Source of the DNA: Mycoplasmataceae bacterium
GTDB lineage: Bacteria; Bacillota_I; Bacilli_A; Mycoplasmatales; Mycoplasmoidaceae
DNA length: 52,334 nucleotides
Reading direction: 5' to 3'
Assembly (NCBI GenBank): GCA_031258945.1
Contig: JAIRME010000004.1
Coordinates: 1-52,334, forward strand
Under the pieces are notes generated by a model. It did no database searches. It was not told the origin of the DNA and saw nothing but the letters and a program-made list of their open reading frames with translations. A program made the translations under genes and the position numbers. Below, in pieces: positions 21,989 to 31,510 of the stretch. Every line of letters begins with the position of its first letter. The stretch's first letter is position 1.

Positions 21989-22702
21989 CTAATCCAAATT
22001 ATCAGTATAAACAATTACATTACTATGATGTGTAAGAGCAGTAATAGGCCAATTTGGATCAAAATATTTTGCATGCTGTAAATGTTGAATTGCTTCCTTT
22101 TTCACTTTACCAGTCGCAATTAAAATAATTTTTTTAGCTTGCAAAATTTCCTTCAAACCCATTGTAACCGCTTGTTTAGGTACATTATTAATATCATCAT
22201 TAAAAAAACGTGCATTAGCTTGACGACTAGAAATAGTTAAATTAACAATATGAGTTTGTGAATCAATTGGTGTGCCAGGTTCATTAAAAGCAATGTGCCC
22301 ATTATTACCAACTCCTAAAATTGCTAATTCTATTTGTGGACATTGCCGAATTAATTTTTGATAATTATCACCAACTAATTCTTGGTTAGGAAAATATGTA
22401 TGAGTTTTATCAATATTAATATGGTTAAATAAATTTTTGTCCATAAAGTAACGATACGATTGATTAAAATATTTTTTGCTCATGCCAATATATTCATCCA
22501 AGTTAAAAGTTATGGCTTTAGATCAATCAGTATGATTAATTTGATAATCTTTAACAATGGTTTGATAAGTAGTTATAGGGCTAGAACCAGTCGCCAAAAT
22601 AAATGATGAATAAGGATTATTCTTAACTTGACTAATAAATAATTCTCCTACTTGTTTACCTATTTCGTTAATGTCTTGACACTTAACATAACGAATAGAC
22701 AT
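21989..22702 (-). CDS. nagB: Glucosamine-6-phosphate deaminase, copy 2
   Basis: The 237-aa product is a second NagB. It has the canonical phosphate loop ILATGSSPITTY, FNLDEYIGM, and LGVGNNGHIAFNEPGTP with catalytic His and Glu. It is closer to the typical short Firmicute enzyme than copy 1. Its ATG overlaps the TAA of nagA by one base (TAATG), so translation is probably coupled and NagA and NagB are made together. Together they turn GlcNAc-6-phosphate into fructose-6-phosphate. Confidence 0.92.
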
Positions 22703-23838
22703 TAAATTTTTCTCCCATGAATAAAAGTAGCACGTAACCTATAATCTTTGTCTAATAAAACAAAACTACTTTCTGCACCTTTAACTAAATTACCAAAATG
22801 TTTCTCCTGTTTAATGCTTTTAGCGGCATTTAAACTAGAAACTTTAAGAATGTCAGACATAGAACATTTAGTAATTTGACCGAAATTTTCAATTTGCTTG
22901 TGGTATGGTACATTACCTCCAGCAATGCAATTGGTACCGTGCAAATAATCTAATGATCCTCGTTTATCAATTCTTATTCCTCAAACATTAAAAACACCAT
23001 CTTTCAACCCTTTAGTTGACAAACTATCACTTATAACCATTATCTGATTAGCACCTAATATATTGTAAGTATTCAAAATAACTTCAGGTGCTACATGTAC
23101 CTTATCGCAAATTAATTCGCACTTCAAATCTTGTCGATTAAAGATAGCATTAATGATTGTTGGACAACGTTTATCAAAATTTGGTAAAGCATTATATAAG
23201 TGAATAATTCTTTTAGCTCCTAGCTCAAATGCTTGGTTTGCTTCGCTGAAATTTGCATTGGAATGACCAGTAGCTAAGAAAAATTTTTTGTTGATAAATT
23301 TATATTTACTTAAATTATTCTTAAATTCTGGAGCAACAGCTAATATTTTGGTTGTGTTAGGCAATATTTTATTCAAATGATTTAATTGTTTTAGGTTAAT
23401 TGGTCTAATCAATTTAGGATCATGTGCTCCTTTTTTAGTAATCGATATATATGGTCCTTCAATATATCATCCTTTAATTACATTATTTACATCATTTTGC
23501 TTAATATTTTTGTAATTTCTAGCTATTGCATTCAAATCTTTATCACTACATGTTATTGTAGTTAATAAAATACTACCTATGCCTTCTTTATTAATTTGTG
23601 AAAGATAATGTAGCATATCTTTATTATGTTGATTATTAATCAACATGTTAAAATCAAATCCATAACCTCCATGGGTATGACTGTCTACGAAAGCCGGCAA
23701 TAAATATAAACCTTTGGCATCATAACTAGATTTGGATGTTTGCCCTTCTTTGATTTCTACAATTTTTTCATCATTAAATTCAATATAACCGTCAATAATT
23801 TTATTTTCAAAAACAAGTTTAGCATTAGATATGATCAT
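22702..23838 (-). CDS. nagA: N-acetylglucosamine-6-phosphate deacetylase
   Basis: The 378-aa metallo-amidohydrolase removes acetate from GlcNAc-6-phosphate. Metal and active-site motifs are in order: HTHGGYGFDF (54-63), EGPYIS with the metal-binding Glu, ATGHSNA and HLYNAL with metal histidines, and ISDSLS with the catalytic Asp. Two TGAs encode Trp. It forms a one-base overlap with nagB copy 2. TATAAT at 23853-23858 lies 14 nt before the ATG, implying a leader of only about 8 nt. The gene is divergent from a Cys-rich mini-protein gene. Confidence 0.93.
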
Positions 23839-23852
23839 AAAATAGTTAATTG

Positions 23853-23858
23853 ATTATA
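23853..23858 (-). promoter_or_regulatory. -10 box of nagA
   Basis: TATAAT on the minus strand, 14 nt before the nagA ATG. The short spacing leaves a leader of about 8 nt without a clear Shine-Dalgarno. Confidence 0.55.
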
Positions 23859-23873
23859 TCAATTTGTATAGTT

Positions 23874-23879
23874 TATAAT
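23874..23879 (+). promoter_or_regulatory. -10 box of the Cys-rich mini-protein gene
   Basis: TATAAT on the plus strand ends 9 nt before the ATG at 23889. The divergent nagA promoter lies within 30 nt, so one regulator could act on both. Confidence 0.55.
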
Positions 23880-23888
23880 CCCACTACT

Positions 23889-24017
23889 ATGGGTGAAAAA
23901 ATAAAAAAAGATTGTCCTTGTGCTACACGTACATGTCCTAATTGAGGAAAATGCAAAGCATGCCGGAAAATGATGGCTGCTGAAGGTGCTAAACCTGTTT
24001 GTGAATGAAATATTTAA
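23889..24017 (+). CDS. Cys-rich 42-aa protein resembling DUF6485
   Basis: The 42-aa protein has six Cys (9, 11, 16, 22, 25, 38) in the pattern DCPC, TCPNWGKCKAC, then PVCEW. This spacing resembles small cytosolic Cys-rich proteins of anaerobic Firmicutes annotated as DUF6485, which have C-x-C, a C-x5-C-x2-C core and a final Cys. Two TGAs encode Trp, so it is truncated under the standard code. A metal or iron-sulfur binding role is plausible from the cysteines. A TATAAT box 9 nt upstream supports expression, and the glycosyltransferase gene follows after 9 nt. Confidence 0.72.
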
Positions 24018-24026
24018 ACATATTAC

Positions 24027-25088
24027 ATGTCCAAAATTCTAACGATTGTTATCCCGTCATATAATGCAGAAAAAACTATTAATAGTACACTTCTATCTTT
24101 AGATTATCAATGTGGTAAATATTTTAATGTCTTAATCATTGATGATGGAAGCGCACAACCTATTCAACCATATATTCAACCATGAATAGAACGTTATCCT
24201 AGTATTATTAAATGTATCCGCGTTAAAAACAACAATTGAGGTGGTTGTGTTAATTATGCAATTAAACATGTTAGCACTAAATTCCTCAAAATTCTAGATA
24301 GTGATGATACTTTTTTTGTTGATCACATGAATAGCTATTTACAACACCTTCAATCCCTCGCTAAAACTAAAGTAGATACTGTCATTACTAGTTTTTCAAT
24401 CAAGAATTTAAAAACCGGTAGTCTTATGAAGCGCCGTTATAATCTAAAGAAGAAAATAGTTTATACTAGTTTTGATAATTTACGATTTAATAAAATCCTA
24501 TCAATGCACGCATTTACGTGAAGTTTATCTTTGCTAAAAAAAATACAACCATTGCCTATTAAAATACCATACACCGATAATCTTCTTGTGTTTCGAACCA
24601 TTTTATTCAGCAAAAATGTTGTATTATTACCTAATCATATTTTTGTCTACAATTATAATTTTGGCGATGTTAATCAATCTATGTCCTGAGAAAAAACAGT
24701 GAAAAATTTGCCAAAATTAAAACATATATATCATGCGATGTTCCAATCACCAATTAGTAATCTTGGTTATAAACGAACTAAATTATTGATTGCTTCCATT
24801 AAACAAATGTTTTATCTTATTATTCTAATTATTTCGTTAGACAATGACATTTATGATTGACAAAGAAAACAACAATTTAATCAAGAATTAAATTTTATCG
24901 AACCATATATAAAAGACAAAAATATAACTAAAAAAATTAAGAGTGGATATTTGCGTATTATCAATCGACGTTCTATTCCTCTTGTCATACGTATTAATAA
25001 ATTTGTTCTATTAACTTCTCAAGTGGGTTTTTTAAAAATGTTCAAAATGCAATATAAAGAAAATAAATATGAAAAAATTCGAGCCTAA
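24027..25088 (+). CDS. Family 2 glycosyltransferase
   Basis: The 353-aa protein has a GT-A N-terminal domain: MSKILTIVIPSYNAEKTI, the nucleotide-binding LIIDDGS, and the metal-binding ILDSDDTF. The C-terminal half holds a short hydrophobic stretch (YLIILIISL) and basic helices that could dock on the membrane. Acceptor and sugar donor cannot be read. It overlaps the next hydrolase gene by 20 nt, implying coupled translation. With GalE encoded just beyond, a UDP-sugar donor is likely; that is inference. Confidence 0.85.
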
Positions 25089-25938
25089 CCGAGAAATTAA
25101 ACAAATGGTGCAAATTAAAAAATTTAAACATCCTATCCCTCTAGTTTATTTCAAACCATTAAAAGAAAACGATAAAACTTGTATATTTCTTTTTGTTGGA
25201 GGCTTAGGTGGAACCATCCCTTTTTTAGAGATCATGAATTATCCTTTTTTCAATAATCATTATTTATTTGGTTTTGAACGTGCTAGTCATGGGAATAATT
25301 TAAATAAACCCAAACGTTTCCCTATCTTTTTCTTAAAAGAATTAGATAAAATTATTGACAAAATTCATGATTTATTACCAAATAAATGCATTTACATTCT
25401 TGGGGAATCATGAGGTAGTGCATTGGCTTACTTGTATTGTAAAAATCATGCTAATAAAATTAATGGTGTTTTTTGTTGAAATATGCCCCATGCAATTAAG
25501 GATGCTAGTCATTCGCCTTGATCTGAAAGAATAATTATTTTTTTTAAGATGCTATTAACCATTCCTTTTGGCATTCCTTGTAAAGATTATCATGCTAAAG
25601 ATACATCTGAAGTTTTCTCATCAAATGAAATGTTGGTAAGATTATCTAAACTAGCTAATGCAAATAAAATTGTAGATTTGAGATTATATTTAGCCTCTTG
25701 ATGAAGTTTTAAACCAGCATGACGCTTTTTAAATAAAAATATCGGTAATCCAAAATACAATATGTTCTACATTCAATCTGGCGAAGATTTCATGTTTGAA
25801 AGGAAATATTTTAATCGTTTTCAAAAAAAATGACATGCTACTAATAGAATTAAATATTTTGATAATGGCTTTCATGTTTTTAGTATGGAAGAACCATGAA
25901 ATGAACAACTTTACAAATTTATTAATGATCACATTTAA
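25069..25938 (+). CDS. Alpha/beta hydrolase, unassigned substrate
   Basis: The 289-aa protein has an alpha/beta hydrolase core: VGGLGGT as the oxyanion-hole loop, then LGESWGSALA with the nucleophile Ser after a TGA-encoded Trp (residues about 113-122), and a likely catalytic His in GFHVFSM near the C-terminus. There is no signal peptide. It overlaps the glycosyltransferase by 20 nt and the end of the convergent galE by 17 nt. It may act on a lipid or a glycosylated lipid made with its neighbour, which is inference. Confidence 0.8.
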
Positions 25939-26881
25939 TTTGTTTTAAAAATAAATAATCTGACTTAATCATTTGACTAATTGAATACTTTGGTTTTCAA
26001 TGTAATTCTTTTCTCGCTTTTTCAATTGATGCAATCAATGTTGATGGGTCACCAGGACGATTATTCTTTAAAGAATATTCAAACTTTACATTGTTTATTT
26101 TGCACGCCAATTTAGTTATTTCTAGAACAGAATAGCCTTTGCCAGAACCTAAGTTATAAATTCCTGAATCATTCTTTTTTAATAATGACACAGATAATAT
26201 ACAAGCTGATACTATATCTTCAATATGAACATAATCTCGTACACATGTACCATCTTTAGTATCATATTGATTTCCATAAATGATTGGCTTTTTATTTTCA
26301 CTAATTAATCGATTAATAGCTGGAATTAATAATGTTGGTGTTTTTTTCATCATTCCAAATTTAAGAGAATTACTGGCTCCTGACACATTAAAAAAACGTA
26401 ATATTACATAATTAATGCCTGCTTGTTCAATTAATTTTTCTGCCAATAGCTTAGTTTTGCCATATGGGTTACATGGCTTTTTTGGTGTTTTTTCTTGGAT
26501 AAAATTTTGTTTTGAATTACCATATACTGCAGCAGATGAAGAGAAAATTATTTTTTCACAGCCATATTTTTTCATATATTTCAAAATATTTTTTGTCCCT
26601 ATCACGTTGTGTTGATAATATTTGTTTGGTTTTTTCATAGATTCTGAAACCACCGTTTTAGCAGCCAAATGTATTACTAAATTAAATTGATATCTAGCAA
26701 AAATTTTATTTAGCAAACGTTCATTTAAAATACTCCCATTAATTAGAGTAGCGTTTTTATTCACTATTCTTTTTTTATTAGTAGATAAATCATCTAAAAT
26801 AACGATTGTATGTTTTTTAACAAAGTGTTCGACTATAACCGAACCAATATAACCAGCACCTCCTGTTATTAAAATCTTCAT
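25922..26881 (-). CDS. galE: UDP-glucose 4-epimerase
   Basis: The 319-aa enzyme interconverts UDP-glucose and UDP-galactose (or the GlcNAc forms). It begins MKILITGGAGYIGS with the Rossmann glycine motif, has VIHLAAKTVV, SSAAVYG, and the catalytic NPYGKTK (Tyr-x3-Lys), and ends with NNRPGDPSTLIAS and a Trp encoded by TGA at 25997-25999. The ATG at 26881 follows the guaA TAA by 1 nt. Longer in-frame starts upstream lie inside guaA and would put residues ahead of the Rossmann strand. Its last 17 nt overlap the convergent hydrolase gene. Confidence 0.93.
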
Positions 26882-26882
26882 A

Positions 26883-28412
26883 TTATTCTCATTCAATTGT
26901 TCCGGGCGGCTTAGAAGTAATGTCATAAACAACACGGTTGATTCCTTTAACCTCATTGACTATTCGATTGGATATGTGATCTAATATATGATATGGTATT
27001 TTTGCATAATCTGCTGTCATACCATCTTGACTTGTGACTGCGCGAATAATAATTACATCTTCGTATGAACGTTGATCACCTTTTACTCCCACTGTTTTAA
27101 CATTAGGTAATACAGTAAAATATTGTCAAATACTTTGATCTAGCTTAGCTTTTTTAATTTCTTCTTGCAAAATCACATCAGTCTCTTGTACTAATCTAAT
27201 TTTTTCTGAAGTAATGGAACCTATTATACGAATAGCCAATCCAGGGCCGGGAAATGGTTGACGATTAACTATGTGTTCAGGCAATCCTAATTGTCTCCCT
27301 AATTCTCTTACTTCATCTTTGAATAGTGTATTCAAAGGCTCAATTAATTTAAATTTCATATTCTTAGGCAATCCGCCAACATTATGATGTGATTTAATAG
27401 TTTGAGCAGTGCTTGTACCAGATTCAATCACATCGGTATACAAAGTTCCTTGTGCTAATCATTTTAAACCTTTAATATGCTTAGTGTAATAATCAAAAGT
27501 TTCGATAAATTCTCTGCCAATAATTTTCCGTTTTTGTTCAGGATTAGAAATATTTTTTAACTTTGTTAAAAATTGTTTAGAGGCGTTCACTTTTATAAAA
27601 TTAACATTAAAATATTTTTTAAATGCTTTGGTTACAGCTTCTCCTTCGTTTTTTCTTAATAATCCATGGTCCACAAATAGACAAGTGAGATTTTTATTAA
27701 TTGCTTTGGCAATAATTGCTGCTGTTACGGCAGAATCCACACCACCTGACAATGCACATAGAACTTTTTCATTTTTTACGATTTGTTTAATTTTTATAAT
27801 TTGATTGGTAATGAAGGATTGCATTGTTCAATCAGCCTTTGCTCCACAAATATCAAAAATAAAATTTTGCAATATTTTTAATCCATGAACTGTATGACGA
27901 ACTTCAGGATGAAATTGAATTCCATAAATTTTTTTAATGTCATTAACTATGATCGCATTTTTGCAAGTTAGTGAAGCAGCAATAACTTTAAAATTAGCAG
28001 GTATTTTTTTTACTTGGTCGCCATGAGACATTCATACTAATTCTTTAGTCAATAAATTTTTGGTTAATTTATGATTTTTGATAATAATTTGCGTGCTACC
28101 ATATTCTTTTTTATGAGATGGTTGAACAATACCACCATTTTGATATGTTATTAGTTGCATCCCATAACAAATGCCTAGAATAGGTACACCTAATTTATAA
28201 ATGCGTCTATCAATTGACAATGCATGTTTATCATAAACTGAATTGGGACCGCCAGAAAAAATGATGCCTTTAATGTCCTTATCATTTTTTACTTGATCAA
28301 TATTAATTTGATTGGATACCAGTTCGCTATATACCCCAAATTCTCTAATTCGACGAACAATTAATTGGTTGTATTGACTACCAAAATCTATTACCAATAT
28401 TTTATTTGCCAT
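26883..28412 (-). CDS. guaA: GMP synthase (glutamine-hydrolysing)
   Basis: The 509-aa enzyme aminates XMP to GMP. The N-terminal class I amidotransferase has GICYGMQL with nucleophile Cys82 and the FHPE segment with the His-Glu pair. The ATP pyrophosphatase domain has the P-loop LSGGVDSAV, and the C-terminal dimerisation domain ends KPPGTIEWE. Four TGAs encode Trp; under the standard code it would break into five fragments. [13 protein letters not shown] at 28412 is the conserved start and overlaps guaB by 11 nt. GuaB and GuaA together allow GMP synthesis from IMP, which most mycoplasmas lack. Confidence 0.96.
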
Positions 28413-29535
28413 GGTAATTAGGTGCTTCTTTAACAAAATCTAAATGGTGTACATGCGATTCATTAAAACCAGAAATAGTAATTTTAATAAACTCTGCTTT
28501 TTGTTTCAAAGTAGGGATATCTTTAGCACCACAATAACCCATACCACTTCTTAAACCACCTACTAATTGATATAAAATATTGTCAACATTCCCTTTGTAC
28601 AATAAAGCAGCTTCCACACCTTCTGGTACTAATTTGGAAGCATCCATATTATTTTGAAAATAACGATCACTAGAACCACGCTTCATCGCAATCATAGAAC
28701 CCATACCCACGTACGATTTATATTTTTTACCATTGATTGTAATAATTTTACCCGGGGCCTCATCTGTGGCTGCTAACATACTACCCAACATTACACTATC
28801 AGCACCAGCGGCTAATGCTTTAGTAATATCACCGGAGTATTTAATCCCTCCATCTGCAATAATTGGTATTTGTTTTTTAGCAGCAACATCATAAACATCA
28901 GCAATTGCAGTCAATTGTGGTACACCAACACCAGAAATAATTCTAGTTGTGCAAATGGAACCAGGCCCAATTCCTACTTTCAAAGCATCCGCCCCTGCAT
29001 CAATTAGATGTTTAGCACCAGATTTAGTGGCAATATTACCAGCAATTAATTGAATTTTAGGAAAAGTTTTCTTAATTAATTTAATGGCATTAACAACATT
29101 CATTGAATCACCATGAGCGCTATCAATTGTTAAAACATCTACTCCAGCCTTAATTAGCATCTTAGCTCTTTCAATGTTGTTATTTGCAATAGAAATAGCT
29201 GCTCCAACAATTAAACAACCTTTAGTATCTAAATTAGCATCAGGATATTTTTTTAAATCAATTTTTGCTTTTTTAACTTGCATTACAGCATCAGCTTGTT
29301 CTAGAGATGATAAATTTTTGTGAATAAAACCGATCCCACCATTAAGCGCCATATGAATAGCCATTTTAGTTTCAGTTACTGTGTCCATTGCTGCCGAAAC
29401 TACTGGAATATTTAATGTTATCTTACGTGTTAATTTAGTTTTTGTGGATACCTGTCTTGGAATTACATTGGAGTATTGTGGCACTAATAAAACATCTCCA
29501 AATGTATGACCTCTTTTTATATTATTTTTTAACAT
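28402..29535 (-). CDS. guaB: IMP dehydrogenase lacking the CBS (Bateman) domain
   Basis: The 377-aa enzyme oxidises IMP to XMP with NAD. It has [21 protein letters not shown], the IMP loop GPGSICTTR with catalytic Cys195, DGGIKYSGD, and the flap YVGMGSM and RGSSDRY. Most IMPDHs are about 490 aa with two CBS domains inserted after the second barrel strand. Here that position (about residues 90-105) holds only a short linker, so the nucleotide-sensing regulatory module is absent. CBS-less IMPDHs are known in a few bacteria such as Borrelia. TATAAT at 29562-29567 gives a leader of about 20 nt. Confidence 0.95.
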   Translation of the reverse strand: MLKNNIKRGHTFGDVLLVPQYSNVIPRQVSTKTKLTRKITLNIPVVSAAMDTVTETKMAIHMALNGGIGFIHKNLSSLEQADAVMQVKKAKIDLKKYPDANLDTKGCLIVGAAISIANNNIERAKMLIKAGVDVLTIDSAHGDSMNVVNAIKLIKKTFPKIQLIAGNIATKSGAKHLIDAGADALKVGIGPGSICTTRIISGVGVPQLTAIADVYDVAAKKQIPIIADGGIKYSGDITKALAAGADSVMLGSMLAATDEAPGKIITINGKKYKSYVGMGSMIAMKRGSSDRYFQNNMDASKLVPEGVEAALLYKGNVDNILYQLVGGLRSGMGYCGAKDIPTLKQKAEFIKITISGFNESHVHHLDFVKEAPNYHGK

Positions 29536-29561
29536 ATTAACTTATTAATTGTGTGAGTCAT

Positions 29562-29567
29562 ATTATA
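29562..29567 (-). promoter_or_regulatory. -10 box of guaB-guaA-galE
   Basis: TATAAT on the minus strand, 26 nt before the guaB ATG. This is the only clear promoter upstream of the three-gene run. Confidence 0.5.
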
Positions 29568-29624
29568 TATTAAATGTAATGCGATTACATCTGAGTGAAT
29601 AGCGAGTGATTAAATACTTAATGA

Positions 29625-30548
29625 TTATTCTAGTTTCAATGAATATCTAGAATTTTTACTACCGCCTATAATTTTAATTAAATTTTTATTAATCATTGAT
29701 TTGAGTAAACTTTTAATAGCTCTCTCCTTCAAATTCGCAACTTTTTCAAGCTTTTTACGACTAGCTAGTTTATTTTTAGATAAATAATTAATAATTTTTA
29801 TTTCATTTTCTTTTAATTCAATATTCTGATTAACCAAATATCCATGATATTTGGTTAAAAATGTTTTTTGTTGCATTAAATAGTATGAAATCAAATATGA
29901 ATAATCAAATTTTGATTGACCTATGTAAACTGAATCTATATATGATTGTCTTGTTTCTTTATCAACAATGAATGGTACAACATTATTTAATAAACATTGT
30001 TTAAAGCTTATCATTCTACCAATTCTACCATTACCATCTCTAAAAGGATGAATAGCTCCATAACGAATGTGGAATTCAGCAATATCGTCTATGAGAATAG
30101 GTTTTCTTATCTTAAAATCTCTTAATAATTGATCCATCTTCTCATGAATCAAATAATGTGGAGTAGTTTCGAAATTTCCTGCTTTTACATTAGTTATCCG
30201 ATATTTACCAAATTCTTCTGGGATATTTTTGTGTAAAATCGTACTTCGTTTTAAAATAAATTGATATTTTTGAACTACATCATGAGTGAGTTCTTCATAA
30301 AGATTATGAAAGACATAGTCAAATAGCTTTAAATGATTAAGATTTTCAATAGCATCATTTTGTTTAACTTCTTTTGATAAATGTAATGATTTTATCGTTT
30401 GATGTTCTTTTATTTCCGATAATTTTTTATGATCTTCTCTAGTTACTGTAGAACCTTCAATGATTGATGAATGATATGTAAAATCTTCTCGAATTTTTTT
30501 ATAAAAATCTTTGTTTTCTTCAAGTAATGTGATTATAAGCTTAACCAT
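29625..30548 (-). CDS. Fic-domain protein with winged-helix C-terminus
   Basis: The 307-aa protein has the full Fic motif HPFRDGNGRIGR (167-178), so it should transfer AMP or another nucleotide-derived group to a target. The N-terminal helix carries SSIIEG (Ser27-x3-Glu31-Gly32), the inhibitory alpha motif of class II Fic proteins, whose Glu blocks ATP in the active site. The C-terminus (about 235-307) looks like a winged helix-turn-helix (ELKENEIKIINYLSKN, then ASRKKLEKVANL). This three-part layout is common in bacterial chromosomes but has no settled target. The ATG at 30548 is preferred over upstream starts because the family begins just before the inhibitory helix. No antitoxin partner is seen alongside. 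Confidence 0.88.
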   Translation of the reverse strand: MVKLIITLLEENKDFYKKIREDFTYHSSIIEGSTVTREDHKKLSEIKEHQTIKSLHLSKEVKQNDAIENLNHLKLFDYVFHNLYEELTHDVVQKYQFILKRSTILHKNIPEEFGKYRITNVKAGNFETTPHYLIHEKMDQLLRDFKIRKPILIDDIAEFHIRYGAIHPFRDGNGRIGRMISFKQCLLNNVVPFIVDKETRQSYIDSVYIGQSKFDYSYLISYYLMQQKTFLTKYHGYLVNQNIELKENEIKIINYLSKNKLASRKKLEKVANLKERAIKSLLKSMINKNLIKIIGGSKNSRYSLKLE

Positions 30549-30668
30549 GCAATTGATTATAAAATGAAATGCACCGAATGTGCACTGAATATGCACTAAA
30601 TAATAATTACTATATACTTTGAGACTAAAAATATTACATTTTTTAATTAATGTTTTAATGTTGATACT

Positions 30669-30674
30669 TATAAT
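30669..30674 (+). promoter_or_regulatory. -10 box of the SRP RNA gene
   Basis: TATAAT ends 4-6 nt before the base of the SRP RNA stem. It calibrates the -10 to start distance in this genome at about 6 nt. Confidence 0.65.
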
Positions 30675-30677
30675 ATG

Positions 30678-30764
30678 AAAGCCGTTACAACATTGGTTTC
30701 GAACCGTGTCAGGCCAGAAATGGAGCAGCACTAAGATATAACTGGTGTGTGTAATGGCTTTTTT
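30678..30764 (+). ncRNA. ffs: Small SRP RNA (4.5S-like)
   Basis: The conserved Ffh-binding domain is visible as GTGTCAGG at 30706-30713, then CCAGAAATGG, then AGCAGCA at 30724-30730. The outer strands AAGCCGTTACA (from 30679) and TGTAATGGCTT (to 30760) pair almost fully to close a single hairpin of about 85 nt. A run of T follows, as in an intrinsic terminator. The exact ends are uncertain by a few bases. The RNA scaffolds Ffh in membrane-protein targeting. Its 3' end touches the end of the convergent pflA gene. Confidence 0.88.
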
Positions 30765-31485
30765 ATTGACTATTAATTAGTTTTTTAACCTTATCAATCA
30801 TTTGCTTTGTAGGTTCCTTAATTTGCAATAAATGATAAACGATATTCAATTGTCTGTATTTACTTAAAGCCAAACGATGATACGGTAAAATTTCAAATTT
30901 ATCTAAATATTTTAATTGTTTAATAAATTTTCCTACTTTTCTTAAATCTTTAGGGTCGTCAGTATATCCAGGCACTAATACTTGCCTAATCCAAAATAAT
31001 TGTTTATTTTTTTCTAAAAATTTAATCAACATCAATTCGTTTTGAGTAGAACAACCAGTAATTAATTTATGTTTTTTTGAATTAATGTGTTTAATGTCTA
31101 CTATTCATAAAGGGTGGTATTGAATAATCTTTTTATAGAATTTAAAATTCGCTTTACTAAAAGTAACTCCTGATGTATCTAATGCTAGATTAATGTTATT
31201 CTCAAAACATAATTTAGCTAACTCAAGACAAAAATGTTGGTGAATTAAAGGCTCACCACCACTAAGCGTGATACCCCCGTGCTGATAAAACTTTTTATTT
31301 TTCCTAAATTTATCTATTACTTCTTGTGTTGAAATCTTAGAGTGTTTTCGGTTACTTCAAGATTCTGGATTATGACAATAAATGCATCGTAATGGGCAAC
31401 CTTGCAAAAATATTACTAACCGAATTCCTGGGCCATCTACTGCACCAAAAGATTCTATTTTAAAATAAGGAGCATCAACATTCAT
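30763..31485 (-). CDS. pflA: Pyruvate formate-lyase activating enzyme (radical SAM)
   Basis: The 240-aa product has [14 protein letters not shown], the radical SAM cluster motif [13 protein letters not shown] (Cys-x3-Cys-x2-Cys), [11 protein letters not shown] for SAM binding and [11 protein letters not shown] near the end. It generates the glycyl radical of pyruvate formate-lyase, which cleaves pyruvate to acetyl-CoA and formate without oxygen. No pfl gene lies in the window. Its presence points to an anaerobic habitat. The stop abuts the SRP RNA gene read in the opposite direction. Confidence 0.92.
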
Positions 31486-31510
31486 GTAAAGATTATAAAA
31501 TTAACTTAAT

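Noticed and set aside
26882-26956. Longer GalE starting inside guaA
   Set aside because: The Rossmann strand MKILITGG begins at 26881, and the upstream residues are the guaA coding region read in another frame.
30549-30731. Longer Fic protein starting at 30731
   Set aside because: The extra residues overlap the SRP RNA gene and have no family counterpart; MVKLII at 30548 directly precedes the inhibitory helix.
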